A stretch of 64,000 bases of DNA from NCBI RefSeq assembly GCF_019320115.1, contig NC_089584.1, positions 60,031,633-60,095,632 of the forward strand, written 5' to 3'. Made by a program: the position numbers and the translations under genes. The notes under the pieces were generated by a model. It saw only the letters and a program-made list of their open reading frames with translations, did not search any database and was not told the DNA's origin. Of the stretch, positions 1 to 11,124 are shown one piece after another; the stretch's first letter is position 1; the number at the start of each line of letters is the position of its first letter. The DNA is from Miscanthus floridulus. Its lineage: Eukaryota > Streptophyta > Magnoliopsida > Poales > Poaceae.

Positions 1-573
1 GGTGAGTGACATAAATGCTCCTCCAACAGCAGCATCAAGTCATTCATGAGCCTTCTTAATTAATCCATGGTAGAAGCCTTGCATGAGCAACCAATCCTCT
101 ATCCCATGATGTGAACAATCTGAAATATATTCTTGAAATTGTTCCCATACTTCTAGAATGGTTTTATCTTTCTGTTGTTGGAAGTTGGAGATTTTTCCTC
201 ATAAGGCATTGGTTTTTCCTATAGGGAAAAACTTTGCTAGAAAGGCTTTTGAGCACTTTGCCCAAGTGTTAATGTCATCATTGTTGGCATAGAACCACTA
301 CTTCACCCTTCCTACTAGTGAGAATGGAAATAAGCGAAGTAGTATTATATCTTAAGCAACATCCTTGATGGTGATTGTGCTACTAATCTCTAAGAAATTC
401 TGGAGATGAGCATTAGCATCTTCATGTGCGTTTTCGCTAAATGGGCTAGCTTGCACTATGTTGATGAGGCTTGGCTTGAGTTCAAACTCAAGGTTCTTGG
501 TTTTGAGCGTTGGTCCTATATGAATGTTCTCAGCGCTTGGAGCAGAGAACTCACATAGTGTCTTGTCAGCCAT
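1..573 (-). pseudogene. gag: Athila-type gag, N-terminal part
   Basis: The start codon is at 571-573. The first 73 residues are open down to 352 and begin MADKTLCEFSAPSAEN, followed by the conserved segment ASPFSENAHEDANAHL found at the start of Athila/RIRE-type Gag. Below 352 the reading continues with stops and shifts. The same stretch occurs at about 25090-25663 in element C. Gag would form the cytoplasmic retrotransposon particle. The copy is truncated by the window edge and interrupted, so it is not expected to make full Gag. Confidence 0.8.
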
Positions 574-816
574 AGCTTCATAAACTATTATTGAGCTGCC
601 TCTTGACTAGTTTGATTCTGATTAAGAAGCTTATCCTAATGAGCCTTGTGTTGTTCTTTGGAGTGTAAGCTTCTGAGTGGATCAAAAGTAGCCCTGCAAT
701 ACCCTGTATAAGATATAAACAAATAGAAACAAGGGTAAGCTAGTCAGAGCAGTGGTGCATAGTTATGATATCATCAATAAGTATTATTTGATCAATTTTC
801 TTTTAGCTTGTGCCCT

Positions 817-833
817 CCCCGACAACGACGCCA
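817..833 (-). promoter_or_regulatory. Primer binding site, tRNA-Asp type
   Basis: The plus strand reads CCCCGACAACGACGCCA, close to the 3' end of plant tRNA-Asp (CCCCGGCAACGGCGCCA). The primer site is therefore on the minus strand, eight bases from the LTR end. A tRNA-Asp primer is usual for Athila and related gypsy lineages. Confidence 0.8.
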
Positions 834-841
834 AAAATACT

Positions 842-2301
842 TGTTGATATTTCTTAGCATCACTGCTAATAATGAAACTTTTGACTTTAGAAAGAATATA
901 TATTTATACATAAGGAATTCTACAAGCACAAAGATATACCATTGTAGCACTTCACCCAGGAGTATTCTAGGTATCGTTTATTTATATTTTACTATAGGGA
1001 GGAGCAGTGGCTATGGAGACATTGATAAATATATACTTATGATGGAGTCATTAACTAAACACTTACTCAAAACAGGTGTAAGCCAATAAATATATATAAA
1101 TGATAAATGCATGGCAATGATAATAATCCAGAGATAGAAATAGATACTCATAAATGCAGTATAGCTAGAATAAGTAATAAAACAAGAGGAAGATTCTTAA
1201 GTCATTCCTATATATCAATTCTTATGTACACCCAAGCATATATACTTTCATCTATAGCATAATTAACTCTTCATCTACACATAAGGGACATTACAAAAGG
1301 AAGATCAAGAATAGAGCTTGACTTCCTTCGCAACCACGTCCTACTTGGCCTACAAATAGGAGGTGGACTACAAAGGACTCAACGAGACTGTCAGTCTCGT
1401 GATCTACCACATGATCTAGAATGTAGGGTGCATCCATAGGTAAACAACGTATAAGCACCATGCTTACACAATGTCGACCACTTAACCCACTCAAGTATTG
1501 AGCTAAGCGCTTTGTGAACCTATGTGCAAACTTAGTATTAACTATGACTATATCAAGCATACTACCAAAGCAAACTAAGAACATGATAGATAGAAACATA
1601 ATATAGATTAAGAATAAAGTCATGAAATGTAGAGGATACAATGGTTATACCATCCTTCAGATGACAAATCCAGAATCCTGAGTAGTAGCCCAACTCTACT
1701 TGAATCTTACTAGCTAGACTATACTAAGCTTTGAGGTATTGGATATCTATCCTATTCTCTCTAATGGATCTTCTTGGATAATTGTGGTAGCTCTTGATCA
1801 GCTTTCAAATGGCCTTCTAGAGGAGGTATGGTGGGCTATTTATAGGGAGAACCAGGAGTCTTGTGGGCCCATGAATCCATGGCAACATCAAATCTGAGCC
1901 CTCGATATGAACCAACCTTGAGCAAAGGCATAGATTGAATCTTAGAGGTGGTGGAGATACGACATTCAAAGCGAAGACTGACACATGGGGCTAGGATGCC
2001 GACCGGCCTACAGGTGGGGCCAACCTACCCCACCTAGGGGCCTCTTGGGTCGAGTCATAGTGCATTGTCTTCTAGATGAATTTAGATCCTTTCTAAGTCG
2101 GTTTCATCATGGATAAACATGATTTGATCTGACAATTGGTCCACCTTGCTTGTTTTCTGAATAAATCCTCCTGCAAACATAGATTCATCAAAACTTGTGC
2201 AATTTATTAGTTTAAACCCCTAGACCTATGTTGGTGATCCTATTCTTGCATTTATATAAGTAATATTAATAGTTTATGATGAGTGTTAACTACCATCAAC
2301 A
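842..2301 (-). repeat. 5' LTR of the left Athila-type element (1460 bp)
   Basis: In plus orientation it begins TGTTGAT and ends ATCAACA, a perfect 7 bp terminal inverted repeat. Its sequence aligns along its length with the LTRs at 18077-19517 and 25890-30698, with small indels. It is bounded on the left by the primer site and on the right by RT sequence of a different element. The short ORFs inside it are not genes. Confidence 0.88.
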
Positions 2302-3112
2302 CAAGCCTTTGCGCTAGCTTTCTTGTGGTAGGTGGCTTCATGTTGAGAATGGCATCGATTTTCTCTAGGTTATCGTCGATTCCTCTTGCTGATATGAGGC
2401 ATCTGAGTAGTTTTCCTTTGCTTACTCCGAATATGCATTTCTCTAGGTTTAGTTTGAGCTCTGCCTTGTGGAGATTGTAGAATGCTCTAGAGAGGTCTTG
2501 GATGTGATCTTGTTTGAGTTTTCTCTACATGACAATGGCATCAACATATGCAGATATGGTTTTGTCCTCCTTGAACACTTCCTCTATCATACGTGCAAAG
2601 GTTGAGCCTATGTTGTGCAGCCCTTCTGCCATCCTTCAGAAGCAGTAGGTTCCAAATGGGGTGATGAAGTTTGTTTTTTCCTCGTCCTCTTGGTTCATCC
2701 AAATTTGGTGGTAACCTAAAAAATAGTTGACGAGTGATAGCAGCTCGCATCCCACTGCTGAGTGATGACGGTGCTTATTCTTGGTAGTGGGAAGTCATCT
2801 TTGGGGCATGCTTTGTTAAGACTAGTGAAGTTGACACACATTCTCCATTTTCCATTCTTTTTCTTTACTAGTATGACATTGGACAACCAGGTTTGATATT
2901 TTACTGGTCGAAGGACCCCGCGTCTGGCAAGCACTGGATTTCTACTTTTGCCTCTTGCTTTCTTTCTTCTAACATTTTGTAGAGCTTTTGTTTGACTGTT
3001 GGATAATTTTTGTTGACATCGAGGTTGTGCTCGATGATGGATCTGTCTACACCACGGAGGTCTTTTGCAGACCATGTGAAGATATTGTTGTTTTCTCACA
3101 AAAATTGGATGT
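2302..3112 (-). pseudogene. pol: Reverse transcriptase of element A, interrupted
   Basis: The N-terminal part reads LSNVILVKKKNGKWRMCVNF, then SLNKACPKDDFPLPRI, classic gypsy RT fingers. Lower down the minus strand reads SAYVDAIVM where the catalytic YVDD box should be, so the second aspartate is alanine. It continues with AELKLNLEKCIFGVSKGK and stops at the Athila insertion point after ...RKLAQRL. Stop codons occur in between. The enzyme would copy RNA to DNA in the particle, but this copy cannot be active. Confidence 0.82.
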
Positions 3113-3496
3113 GGTTGTTTTTGGCTTCAACATCTAGTAGTGAGGAGATGATCACTTGCTTGTCTCGATTACCTTCGAACGATGGTACCTTTTTGGTTTC
3201 TTCTGCCGGCTTTGCTCTGCTTGGCTACTCTTGTCTATCTAGCGGTTCTTTGCCTTTTCCTTGTTCAGGTTGTGCACATTTCTCTACCTAGGTGTGATTG
3301 TGCTCTCTGTAGCCCTAGTGCTATCTTGGTCGTCGTACACAATGATGACACCTTTGGTGGATGGGAGCTTCATGGATAGGTACATTGGGTGGAGAACAGT
3401 GCTGAAGTTATTTGTGATCCCTCGTCCAAGAATAGCATTGTAATTGTACAACATGTCAACCAAGTCAAAGGTTATGTGCTCAGTTCTGCTGTTGTA

Positions 3497-3720
3497 CTAG
3501 TCGCCGAAGGTGACGAGCAAGGAGATCTTGCCGATTGCTTTAACTTGCTCGCCACTGAAGCCATACAGTGGGTTACCAGCTGGTTGTAGTAGGTTTCCAT
3601 CGAGCTTCATGCTATCAAAGGTTGAGGCAAATAGAATGTCAATGGAGCTGCTGGTGTCAACCAGTATTTTAGTGACTACACATCCCATGTTTGTTTCGAT
3701 GACCATGGCATTTGTGTGAG
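3497..3720 (-). pseudogene. Aspartic protease domain of element A
   Basis: The minus strand encodes KILVDTSSSIDILFASTF. The usual D-T/S-G active site reads DTSSS, with serine in place of glycine. Downstream is GNPLYGFSGEQVKAIGKISL, the flap and substrate-strand region of gypsy proteases. It lies between gag and RT as expected in a gag-pro-pol polyprotein. The active-site change and nearby stops argue that it is dead. Confidence 0.75.
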
Positions 3721-4093
3721 GGTAGTCTCGTAGCTTGAGGTCCGAGCTATTGAAGGTTATGGGTACATGTGACCATTATGAGTTTTTATGGGGGCCCTCT
3801 GTGGAGATGTGGTGCACCCATCTCATGTGCTCTTTTGTGCTGTCTTTTGTTGCATTGTCCTCATTGGACCTGGGTTATTGCAAGGATGACTCCGAAGGTT
3901 GAGGTTGGGTTATTGATTGTCATCTGGTTGGGTTGGTTGGTATGTTCTATTTTCACTTGTTGTTGCAGGGTTGAGCTGGTGGTGGAGGCAGTGGTGGTAG
4001 GGGTGGGTGTTGGTTTTGTAGTTAAGGTGGGGTTGGTGGGTGGGTGACAGTGTATGGCTGAGGGTTGGAGTGGGTTTGGTAGTTGTAGAGGTG

Positions 4094-5720
4094 TTAGGTG
4101 TTGTCGAAGCTATTGTAGTGATGGTAGTTTGTGAAGGTTGGGTAATGTTGAGATGATTGTTGTGAGGGTATGCTGTAGTTTACTAGTGTATAGTGGTATG
4201 GAGTGGTGATGGGGTTGGTGGGTTGTCTTCTTATGTGGTTGACTGGTTTTGGGGGCCCAGATGTTGCCTGCTGTGCCTCTTGGAACTCTTTCCCCTTCAT
4301 GAAGTAGGTGCACTGTTTGGTTGTGTGTCCTTTTACTAGGCCAAAAATGGTAGTAAAGCTTCGTTGGGTCTTTAGGTAGGCGTCTGTTTTGGGTGTTGTT
4401 TCTATTGTCACCCTGGTTGTTGGGGAAAGTTTGTTGAGGCCTCATGTTTGGTTGTTGCTTTTGGCGCTGTGGAGGTGTGGTTTCGATGGCATTGACATTG
4501 ATTGGGTAAGTGCGTGGGTATTAGTTCCTCTATTGCGGCTGTGGAGGCAGGCACGGCTGGGTTTTCTGAGCTTCAGATTTCAATCAGAAATATGTGTCTG
4601 CTATGCTGTATTTTTCCATGACTTCGTGCAATTCAGCAATCATCTTTGTTGGCTTCCTTGCGAGCCTTGAGGAGAATGGGCCCAGCCATAGGCTGTTGAC
4701 TACCATGAGGATGACTGCTGAATTGGTTATGTTTGAGGTTCTGGTTCTGAGGTGAATAAACCATTGCCAGTACTCCTGAAGTCGCTCTCTTGTGGCTTGT
4801 TTGCAAGCAAATAGATCCATGGGATTGTTGGCTATGGGGTTGATGCCTTTGAAGTTTGAGCACAATTTGTCATGGAGGTCCCCCTAGGAATCAATGGACC
4901 TGGGTTGGAGGTTGCAATACCAGCTTTGAGCGAATGTCTTGGGCTATGATGACAAATGACTTTGCCATGGTGGTTTCATCTCCTCCTACCGCTGCCACTA
5001 TGGCTTTATAGCTCATTATGAATTGTCGAGGCTCAACACTTCCATTATGCCTTGGTAGGTTTTGTGGTTTGTACTTAGGTGGCCAGCTCTTGGTTTGTAG
5101 GATTTGGGTTAGAGGCGACTTTGGGCCGTAAGGCATTGGCGGGGGTTCATTTCTTTGTGGCTAGGGTTGGATGGCTGGGGGAATGTATTCTGGATAGAGT
5201 TGGTGGATGCGAAGGTTTGGCTAGGGCAGAGGTGGTGGTGGTGGCGGGTTATTGCCGAGCCTCAGACCATGGTGAACTGGCTGCGGTGGTTGGTACGGCT
5301 CTTGCTCAGGTACATAGTTGGGGTTTGCTTCGACGGTGGCCAGATATTCATCCATTCTCCTAAGTTGTTCCTTGGCCTCGTCTACCTTCTGTCTGATGAC
5401 CCGCAGGTGCGCCTACCTCACATGGGCCTCGACGTGACATCTTTTCTCTTAGAGCTCTTCATGCATCTGATTCACAGTGTTGACGCCTTTATCCTTAGCT
5501 TCCTCATCATTGTCTAGTGGTATATCACATGCACCATTGTCCCTCGGTGGGTCAGGTTGTGGATTGGCTTTAGCCACCACCACCAAAGCCTCGCCCAAAC
5601 CCTGCACGACCTTTGTCAATTGCACGAAGGGTCAGCCCACCGAGGCCCCCATTCCCCTGTCAGTAGAGGTTCTAGCCACCGTTTCCGCCCCTCGTGGGGG
5701 TGGTCGATCTCTAACGTTGG
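4094..5720 (-). pseudogene. gag: Gag of element A, fragmented
   Basis: A capsid segment reads PPKYKPQNLPRHNGSVEPRQ followed by FIMSYKAIVAAVGGDETTMA (minus strand, about 5080-4960), typical of Tat/RIRE2-type Gag. A degenerate nucleocapsid region follows at about 4400-4250. The upstream part (5720-5140) is the charged, coiled-coil-like Gag N terminus. Several frame changes break the ORF. G/T-rich tracts at 3960-4130 read as proline- and tyrosine-rich linker on the coding strand. Confidence 0.72.
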
Positions 5721-5732
5721 CTCTTCTTGTAA

Positions 5733-7587
5733 CATATGAAAACAACAAAACAACCAAACTACGGTGGTATTTCATCACATAAATAGAGTAGAGCAAGACA
5801 ATTAAGAGATATTCCAATTCATTGCATCATTTTTAGTATATTATAGAAATTTGTCATGTGCTTACGCTGATACGCCATTCAAGAATGTGTATTATATAGC
5901 TTTTAACAAAAAAATACATCAGAAACATTTAGCCAGCTATAAAAACATAAATATGGACTCAGTTTGATCCTTCTATATTTTATTGGTTTAGCATGATGTG
6001 TCTTGACTCGGTAAACCTTGCACAATGCAGTAGTACCATAAAAAAGATTTGAAAAATGGCATCTAATTGAAAAAAGGGTCATCTAAAGATGATGAATTCA
6101 ATGGACTAAAAAATGGACTCCTCACTGAATCCTTCAATAGCCACCAAACTGTCGCGGCAAACAAGAGTAGTGATAAGTGAGTACAAAATTTCTCAAAAGC
6201 TGAAGAGCATTCAGGATCCTCGACCCCTGCAATCTGCTCTCTCACTACCTCTTCCAAGTGAATAGGATCTAGAAGAAACGAAGGAACAATATTAAACTTG
6301 ACATAGTGCTCCGCTAATCTCACTACTTGCAATGCAATTGTTAGTCGCGTACTTTTATCAAAAAAAAATTTGTAAGTCTAATATGCATTGTCAAAAACAG
6401 TGACTTGACACAATGTCCTTGCATTGAGGGCATACAAAACTTATCAAGTACCTGTGAAAATGATTATACCCATTCCAGTACCATGGAATGATTATACCCA
6501 TTCTTATATATACTCACCTTCTGATAGCAAATTGGATTCCTCAATCACGTTGAACACTAGGATGATAGATGTTGGGAAGAAGTTGAAAAGAATTATATAT
6601 AGTCCGTTGTTACACTGCAATTTCAATAAATAAATATAGGTCACTTTATATAAACCCGTAGGGTCTTTTTTCCACATGTAAAGAACATGTTCTAATTGCT
6701 CTATTCAACTTGGTACATTATTCGCTCATAGAAATGCAGTCTGGCTAAAAAAAGGGAGAACATAATCATCGTAGCGGAGCCAATATGAAGGGTCACTCGA
6801 TGGCAAATGAAACTGAACTATCAACAGTAACCTAGGATCAAAAATTTTCAGTGTGGATTGTAGATGCTTGGTTCATATCTTATTTGCTAGCATTGATACA
6901 AATTCATGCACGTAGTACCTAGTGATGGATCACACGTCCTTATAAAAAAATTGTTACATGCTGCACTGATGTCATCCACAAGTCAAATTTCATTCTGCAC
7001 TCAACCAATCGATGCACATAGTACCATTAACTTAATCAACAAAATGAAAGCTAAATTGGAAAAATAAAAAGAAACAGAATCATGACTTAAAGACTATCTG
7101 CACGTCACTCATGGTCACCTAGATTGGGAACGCCGGATGCCTTCGTCTCCAATTGCACCTTTTCCTATCTCCATGCAAAAATGTATGCAACGGTATTGTA
7201 GGGAATCCTTTTCAATTTGATGTTTAATTAGTCTGAAAGAAAGATGATATATATTTATTCAGTCTGAGAAATAGAATAAGTATATCTGGACAATGAACCT
7301 TCCCAATACAATGAACCTTCCCTATATCAGAACAGGAATGACAGCAGATTTTATCATAGACTAATTGTAGCTTACCAACATATTTTGAAACCAGCTTCTA
7401 ATTGCAGTAGTGTTGTTCTTTTAATTCCAACAATATACATTAGTAAGAACTGAATCAACGAGATCTTATCGTGAAAAGACTGAAATGTATTGGAACTTGA
7501 CCTTACCTCTCTTGCATGTTTACTGGACCAAAGCCTATAACTGGGGTATAGTATAGTGATTGAAATACTGTGGCACCAGCTAGTTGA
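5733..7587 (+). repeat. Left arm of a large inverted repeat (1.86 kb)
   Basis: It starts at CATATGAAAACAACAAAAC and is matched in reverse complement by 12118-13979 along its whole length. Stretches I compared by eye are about 95% identical with small indels. The outer ends are the palindrome CATATG in both arms; outside it the flanks are unrelated. The inner limit is near TGGCACCAGCTAGTTGA. Exon-like matter is present (see 6063-6332), but no transposase. Confidence 0.85.
6063..6332 (-). other. Exon-like ORF in left arm, unrecognised
   Basis: The minus strand encodes about 89 residues starting MQVVRLAEHYVKFNIVPSFL, with a hydrophobic run LSLLLFAATVWWLL near the end. The right arm holds the same ORF at 13376-13603 with only a few residue changes. 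I do not recognise the family. It may be one exon of a captured host gene, since exon-like and intron-like stretches surround it in the arm. Confidence 0.35.
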
Positions 7588-7704
7588 TGCATGTGAGAGT
7601 TTTTAAAACTCTAACATGCATCCAAGACTCCATTGACACTGCACAGTGCACACACATGTAAGCATAGTACACAATGCATGACGCTAGGATATTCTAGCAA
7701 GTAA
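7588..7704. other. Spacer with a short hairpin at the inner arm border
   Basis: At about 7585-7623 the sequence GATGCATGTGAGAGTTTT is followed almost at once by its near-perfect inverse complement ending CTAACATGCATC, giving an 18 bp stem. The rest up to 7704 shows no coding signal. Confidence 0.55.
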
Positions 7705-9702
7705 TAAAGCCAAGGCCCTCAAGGCATCCTACCAGGCTTAGCCAGCTCATCGTCAACAACTTCCTCATCGTCATTGCCATCGCCATGGCTTCTGTCACTG
7801 CTGTGCTCTTCACAGCATAGCTGGTCCGCATCGAGGATCTTGCCTATCGGCTGCACGCAGTGTGGCCACTCCATGTCCTCGACGACATGTTCGAGGATGA
7901 TGACCGTGAAGCCCATGGTCATTGTCAACTACAGCATCTTCACGCCTATTGGGGTTTAGTCCCATATCGTGTAGCGATGGTGGGGGAGCACAACATATAA
8001 GGCGGGAGAACCCTCACCTATCAGGCTAGTCTTTTGGGTTAGGAAGGCCCAAGGCCTTATATGTTGTAGCTCCAGTGGACCTAGAACCTGTGGGAGCACA
8101 GACTCGTGGTAATGAGCCAGGCCAACTGTAAGCTAGCTCCAAGATCATGAACTCGGTGATCACCACTGGTTCCAACAATTGGTATCATGAGCCCAAGGTC
8201 AGAAAAGCTAAACCCAATAAAAAATCTCGAGCGTCACACATATGGTGGGGGCACCCCAATGTGTGACTAAGGGAGAGATTGTTGGGGTTTAGTCCCACAT
8301 CGTGTAGCGATGGTGGGGGAACACAACATATAAGGCGGGAGAAACGAGCCAGGCCAGCTATAAGCCAGCTCCAAGATCATGAACTCGATGGTCACCACCG
8401 GTTCCAACAATTGGTATCATGAGCCCATGGTCAAAAAAGTTAAACCCAATATAAAATCTCGAGCATCACACATATGGCGGGGGCACCCCTATGTGTGACT
8501 AAGGGAGAGATTGTTGGGGTTTAGTCCCACATCATGTAGCGATGGTGGGGGAGCACAACATATAAGGCGAGAGAACCCTCACCTATTAGACTAGTCTTTT
8601 GGGTTGGGAAGGCCCAAGGCCTTATTGTTGTAGCTCCAGTGGACCTAGGACTTGTGGGAGCACAAGCTCGTGGTAATGAGCTAGACCGGCTGTAAGCCAG
8701 CTCCAAGATCGTGAACTCGGTGATCACCACCGGTTCCAACAACACCCACTCTGGTGTTCACGGACATGGTCATCAATAGGTACAAGCTGCGCGCCGATTG
8801 CGGAGCATGAACCTGTCTGGGATGCGGTGCAGCGCAGCACTCATCTTCTTTGGCCTCGCCAGGAACCTCCTGCACTACAGGTGGCGCAGCCGGGCACGCA
8901 CGTACCAATCGTCTCCATGGAGATTCTCTCATTGCAGTACTACATCGGCATGGATCACTCCATGCTGCTACGCCCAACTGCCTCTTCTGCATGGCTGCCA
9001 CCACCATGATCCTATCAACCTTCATCCAACTCCACCGCTCAAGGCGCCTGGTTCCGTCTCGCCCGCATGGTGCGTACCATGGCATCTGCGGGAGACGCGC
9101 ATACCGGTGCATGTTCTAGGAGGAGGACAAGGGCAGCACAGGGATCTGTCTTTCCAAGGACCTCGTGCCCACTACCGGCCAGACCCTCAAAACCAACATC
9201 ATTGCCTTTGGCCCTCTGGTCCTGCCTGCTTCTGAGAAGCTCCTTGTTGCTCTATCCCTCCTAAAGCGGAGGCTATAGAGCGGCCAAAAGCGGAGGCTAC
9301 AGAGTGGCCGGGTGAGGTTGTATCGTCCAGACTTCCACACGGCATTCGAGCACTTTTGCATCCACGTCGGTGGGCATGGGGTCATCGACGAGGTGCGGCA
9401 TGGCCTCGGCCTCTCCGATGAGGACGTGTTGGCGTCACGCCATCATCGCGGATGAGGCTGCACCATTTTGGAAACACATGTAGCAGTTTGGTGCTATACG
9501 AGCTAGCGTACATCGAGGCCAAAGGCAGCATGAGGAAGGGAGACCACATATGGATGATCTCCTTCAGCACCGTTTCGATTGCAATTGCAATAGCATGGCG
9601 TGGGAGTGCCTCAAGGCTGCCACTGACGTCGAGGGGTCATGGGCCGACTGCATCCACCACTACACAGTGCAACTCCTAGAAATTGTGGAGGCCCTTGACT
9701 AA
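7705..9702 (+). pseudogene. 3-ketoacyl-CoA synthase (KCS) pseudogene
   Basis: KCS condenses malonyl-CoA with acyl-CoA in very-long-chain fatty acid elongation at the ER. In order I see the N-terminal membrane segment (LIVNNFLIVIAIAMASVTAV, about 7745-7805), a deletion of roughly 100 codons, then VKPMVIVNYSIFTP (7904-7946). The TRIM insertion follows, then TLVFTDMVINRYKLR (8747-8790), the catalytic-cysteine region LSGMRCSA (family norm GMGCSAG), PNCLF-like and FEHFCIHVGG (catalytic His region, about 9340), HHFGNTCSSLVLYELAY (catalytic Asn region, about 9460), and a C-terminal end at TAA 9700-9702. Several frameshifts and stops occur. It has no introns, like many KCS genes. It lies in the loop of the inverted repeat. 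Confidence 0.88.
7947..8741 (+). mobile_element. TRIM-type miniature LTR element with three LTRs
   Basis: Three related LTRs lie at 7947-8177, 8280-8409 and 8512-8741. They begin TGTTGGGGTTTAGTCC (the first begins TA) and end GGTTCCAACA. Between them are two internal segments of about 102 bp. Each starts with ATTGGTATCATGAGCC, like the initiator tRNA-Met primer site TGGTATCAGAGCC, and ends with the purine tract CTAAGGGAGAGAT. The middle LTR lacks about 100 bp. Flanking bases ACGCC (7942-7946) and ACACC (8742-8746) look like a diverged 5 bp duplication. It splits the KCS pseudogene. It has no coding capacity, so it would depend on other elements' enzymes. Confidence 0.85.
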
Positions 9703-11124
9703 ATCTCTACTATAATGGACCAATCAAAACTATACTAGATCCCCTTCTAACAATTGTACACTTAGAAAATGCACATAGGAAATCGTCTCTATTAAAATCA
9801 AGAGCTAAAAACACCCCTCACGTGCTTCAAACCCAATCCGATGGCTGATGTTGTCTGTGTGATGGCAGGCTTCTCATGCCTCCTCCTGCGTTTGAAGCCT
9901 CACTCCACCTCCAGCGCCCCACACCCCCACCCATCGGTGAGAGTTCAATTTGTGGCTTGTCCTTTTCTTTTTCCCAAAAAAAATGAAATATCATCCTCCC
10001 TCCTCTCCCCTCCCCTCACCTCCCCTCCTAGTCCATGACTCATCACACTTATCAATCCGTAGCTAGGGTTCCCACCGGTGCCTCTCACCGCCCATCTCCA
10101 GGCCACATGGCGGACCTCGCCAGTCGTGCTCGCACCCCGACCCAGGCCCCACATCACCGGCCCTCACCAGGTCGCATGGAGACACACTCACCGACCCTCC
10201 CCATGCTGCGTGGCGGCACCCTCTATAGGGTTGCATGCGTCGCTACCTACGCGCACGCCTGCCACCTCCGCGTGCGGCTTCCTGGGCAGCGTGGGCTGCC
10301 ACGACCGCACTGTTCGGCTCAAGCCTCCCTGTTCGCCGGGGTCTAGGACCACCTAGTGCCGGAGATCTCATCACTGACAGTTGTCAACTCACGGCGACCA
10401 TCCTCAACTTTGCCATGTTCCTCTAGATGCAGGCAAGTACCAGGAGCGGCCCCCGCTGTCATTCGTGCCGGATCCAACCACTTTGGCGTGGCATGGTCGA
10501 CGCAGTCGAGCCCATCATGTGTGGTCCGGCCCGACAACCACGTTTGCTCCTTTGCCGACCTCGGGTCCTTCGCTGACTTCATCGTCGCCGAGGAGAAGTA
10601 GTGGTGAGTTCTTATTTGTGCTACTATAATTCCTTTTGGTTTTTTTTGTTTGAGGTCACGGTGGTTCGATACTTTGGATTCAGAAGCATAAATGTTTGCT
10701 ATTTTTAGAACCAGTAAATCTCTAGATACTTTGTTTGTGAGTTGCCACAAATGATGGATCAATGGTGACATGAATAGAATCTATTGGGTTCACGATGCAA
10801 ATATGGTCCTTTGTTCGATTGTAGTATAGTAGTACTATTGTGTTCGCTTGGTAGTGGTGTTGCAAAATGTAATCCGGATAGGATTTTCATTTATGTGTTC
10901 ATGTTAACTAGACAATGCATAGATAAATGGATAATGCCTTTCATGGCCATACATGCTAATAACAAACAAAAAATTCTTTGCAGGCAACATACCCCCTGTT
11001 ATCGAGATATAGTAACCATTCCGATTACTTCTGCTTTTTTGTATTGCTAATTTTGTTGATTTATTCTTGTAAGTTGATTCTCCTGCAGAGGCCTCTTTTT
11101 CTATCCTATTGTGATGGTTATGGA
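9703..11124. other. Loop sequence between the KCS and LAP fragments, no gene recognised
   Basis: At 9703-9840 there is AT-rich sequence. At 9840-10610 there is GC-rich, pyrimidine-tract-bearing sequence with several overlapping short ORFs on both strands, none recognisable. This could be a 5' exon or promoter region captured with the leucine aminopeptidase piece. From 10610 to 11080 the sequence is T-rich and intron-like. Confidence 0.4.

Larger units (their letters stand above)
1..2301 (-). mobile_element. Athila-type Ty3/gypsy element, 5' portion only
   Basis: The minus strand reads 5' LTR (842-2301), tRNA-Asp-type primer site (817-833), leader, then gag (573 down to 1), and the rest runs off the left edge. 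It belongs to the same family as element C at 18077-30698: LTR ends, primer site and gag start match closely. At its 5' boundary it interrupts the RT of a Tat-type element. The target duplication cannot be verified because the other end is outside the window; the five bases next to the LTR are CAAGC (2302-2306). Confidence 0.85.
2302..5732 (-). mobile_element. Tat-type Ty3/gypsy element A, gag-protease-RT portion
   Basis: On the minus strand the order is gag (about 5720-4094), protease (3720-3497) and RT (3112-2302). RNase H and integrase should lie left of the window, beyond the Athila insertion. The 5' end is lost: its leader abuts the inverted-repeat arm at 5733 with no recognisable LTR or primer site. 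Reading frames are broken by several stops and shifts. Confidence 0.8.

Noticed and set aside
808..1641. Open frames within the first LTR (808-1089 plus, 1641-1291 minus)
   Set aside because: They lie in LTR sequence repeated at 18.1-19.5 kb and 29.4-30.6 kb with the frames broken differently, and show no domain.
7600..7680. Possible tRNA or small RNA gene near the hairpin
   Set aside because: No cloverleaf or A/B box pattern was found; only a simple stem.
8521..8745. Minus-strand ORF over the third TRIM LTR
   Set aside because: It is antisense to LTR and KCS sequence; no independent support.
8681..9235. Long overlapping ORFs on both strands (9112-8681 minus, 8798-9235 plus)
   Set aside because: They are GC-rich shadow frames of the KCS pseudogene; only the KCS reading matches a family.
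10035..10771. Several 80-142 codon ORFs on both strands
   Set aside because: GC-rich sequence gives overlapping chance ORFs and none resembles a protein family I know. They are described only as loop sequence.
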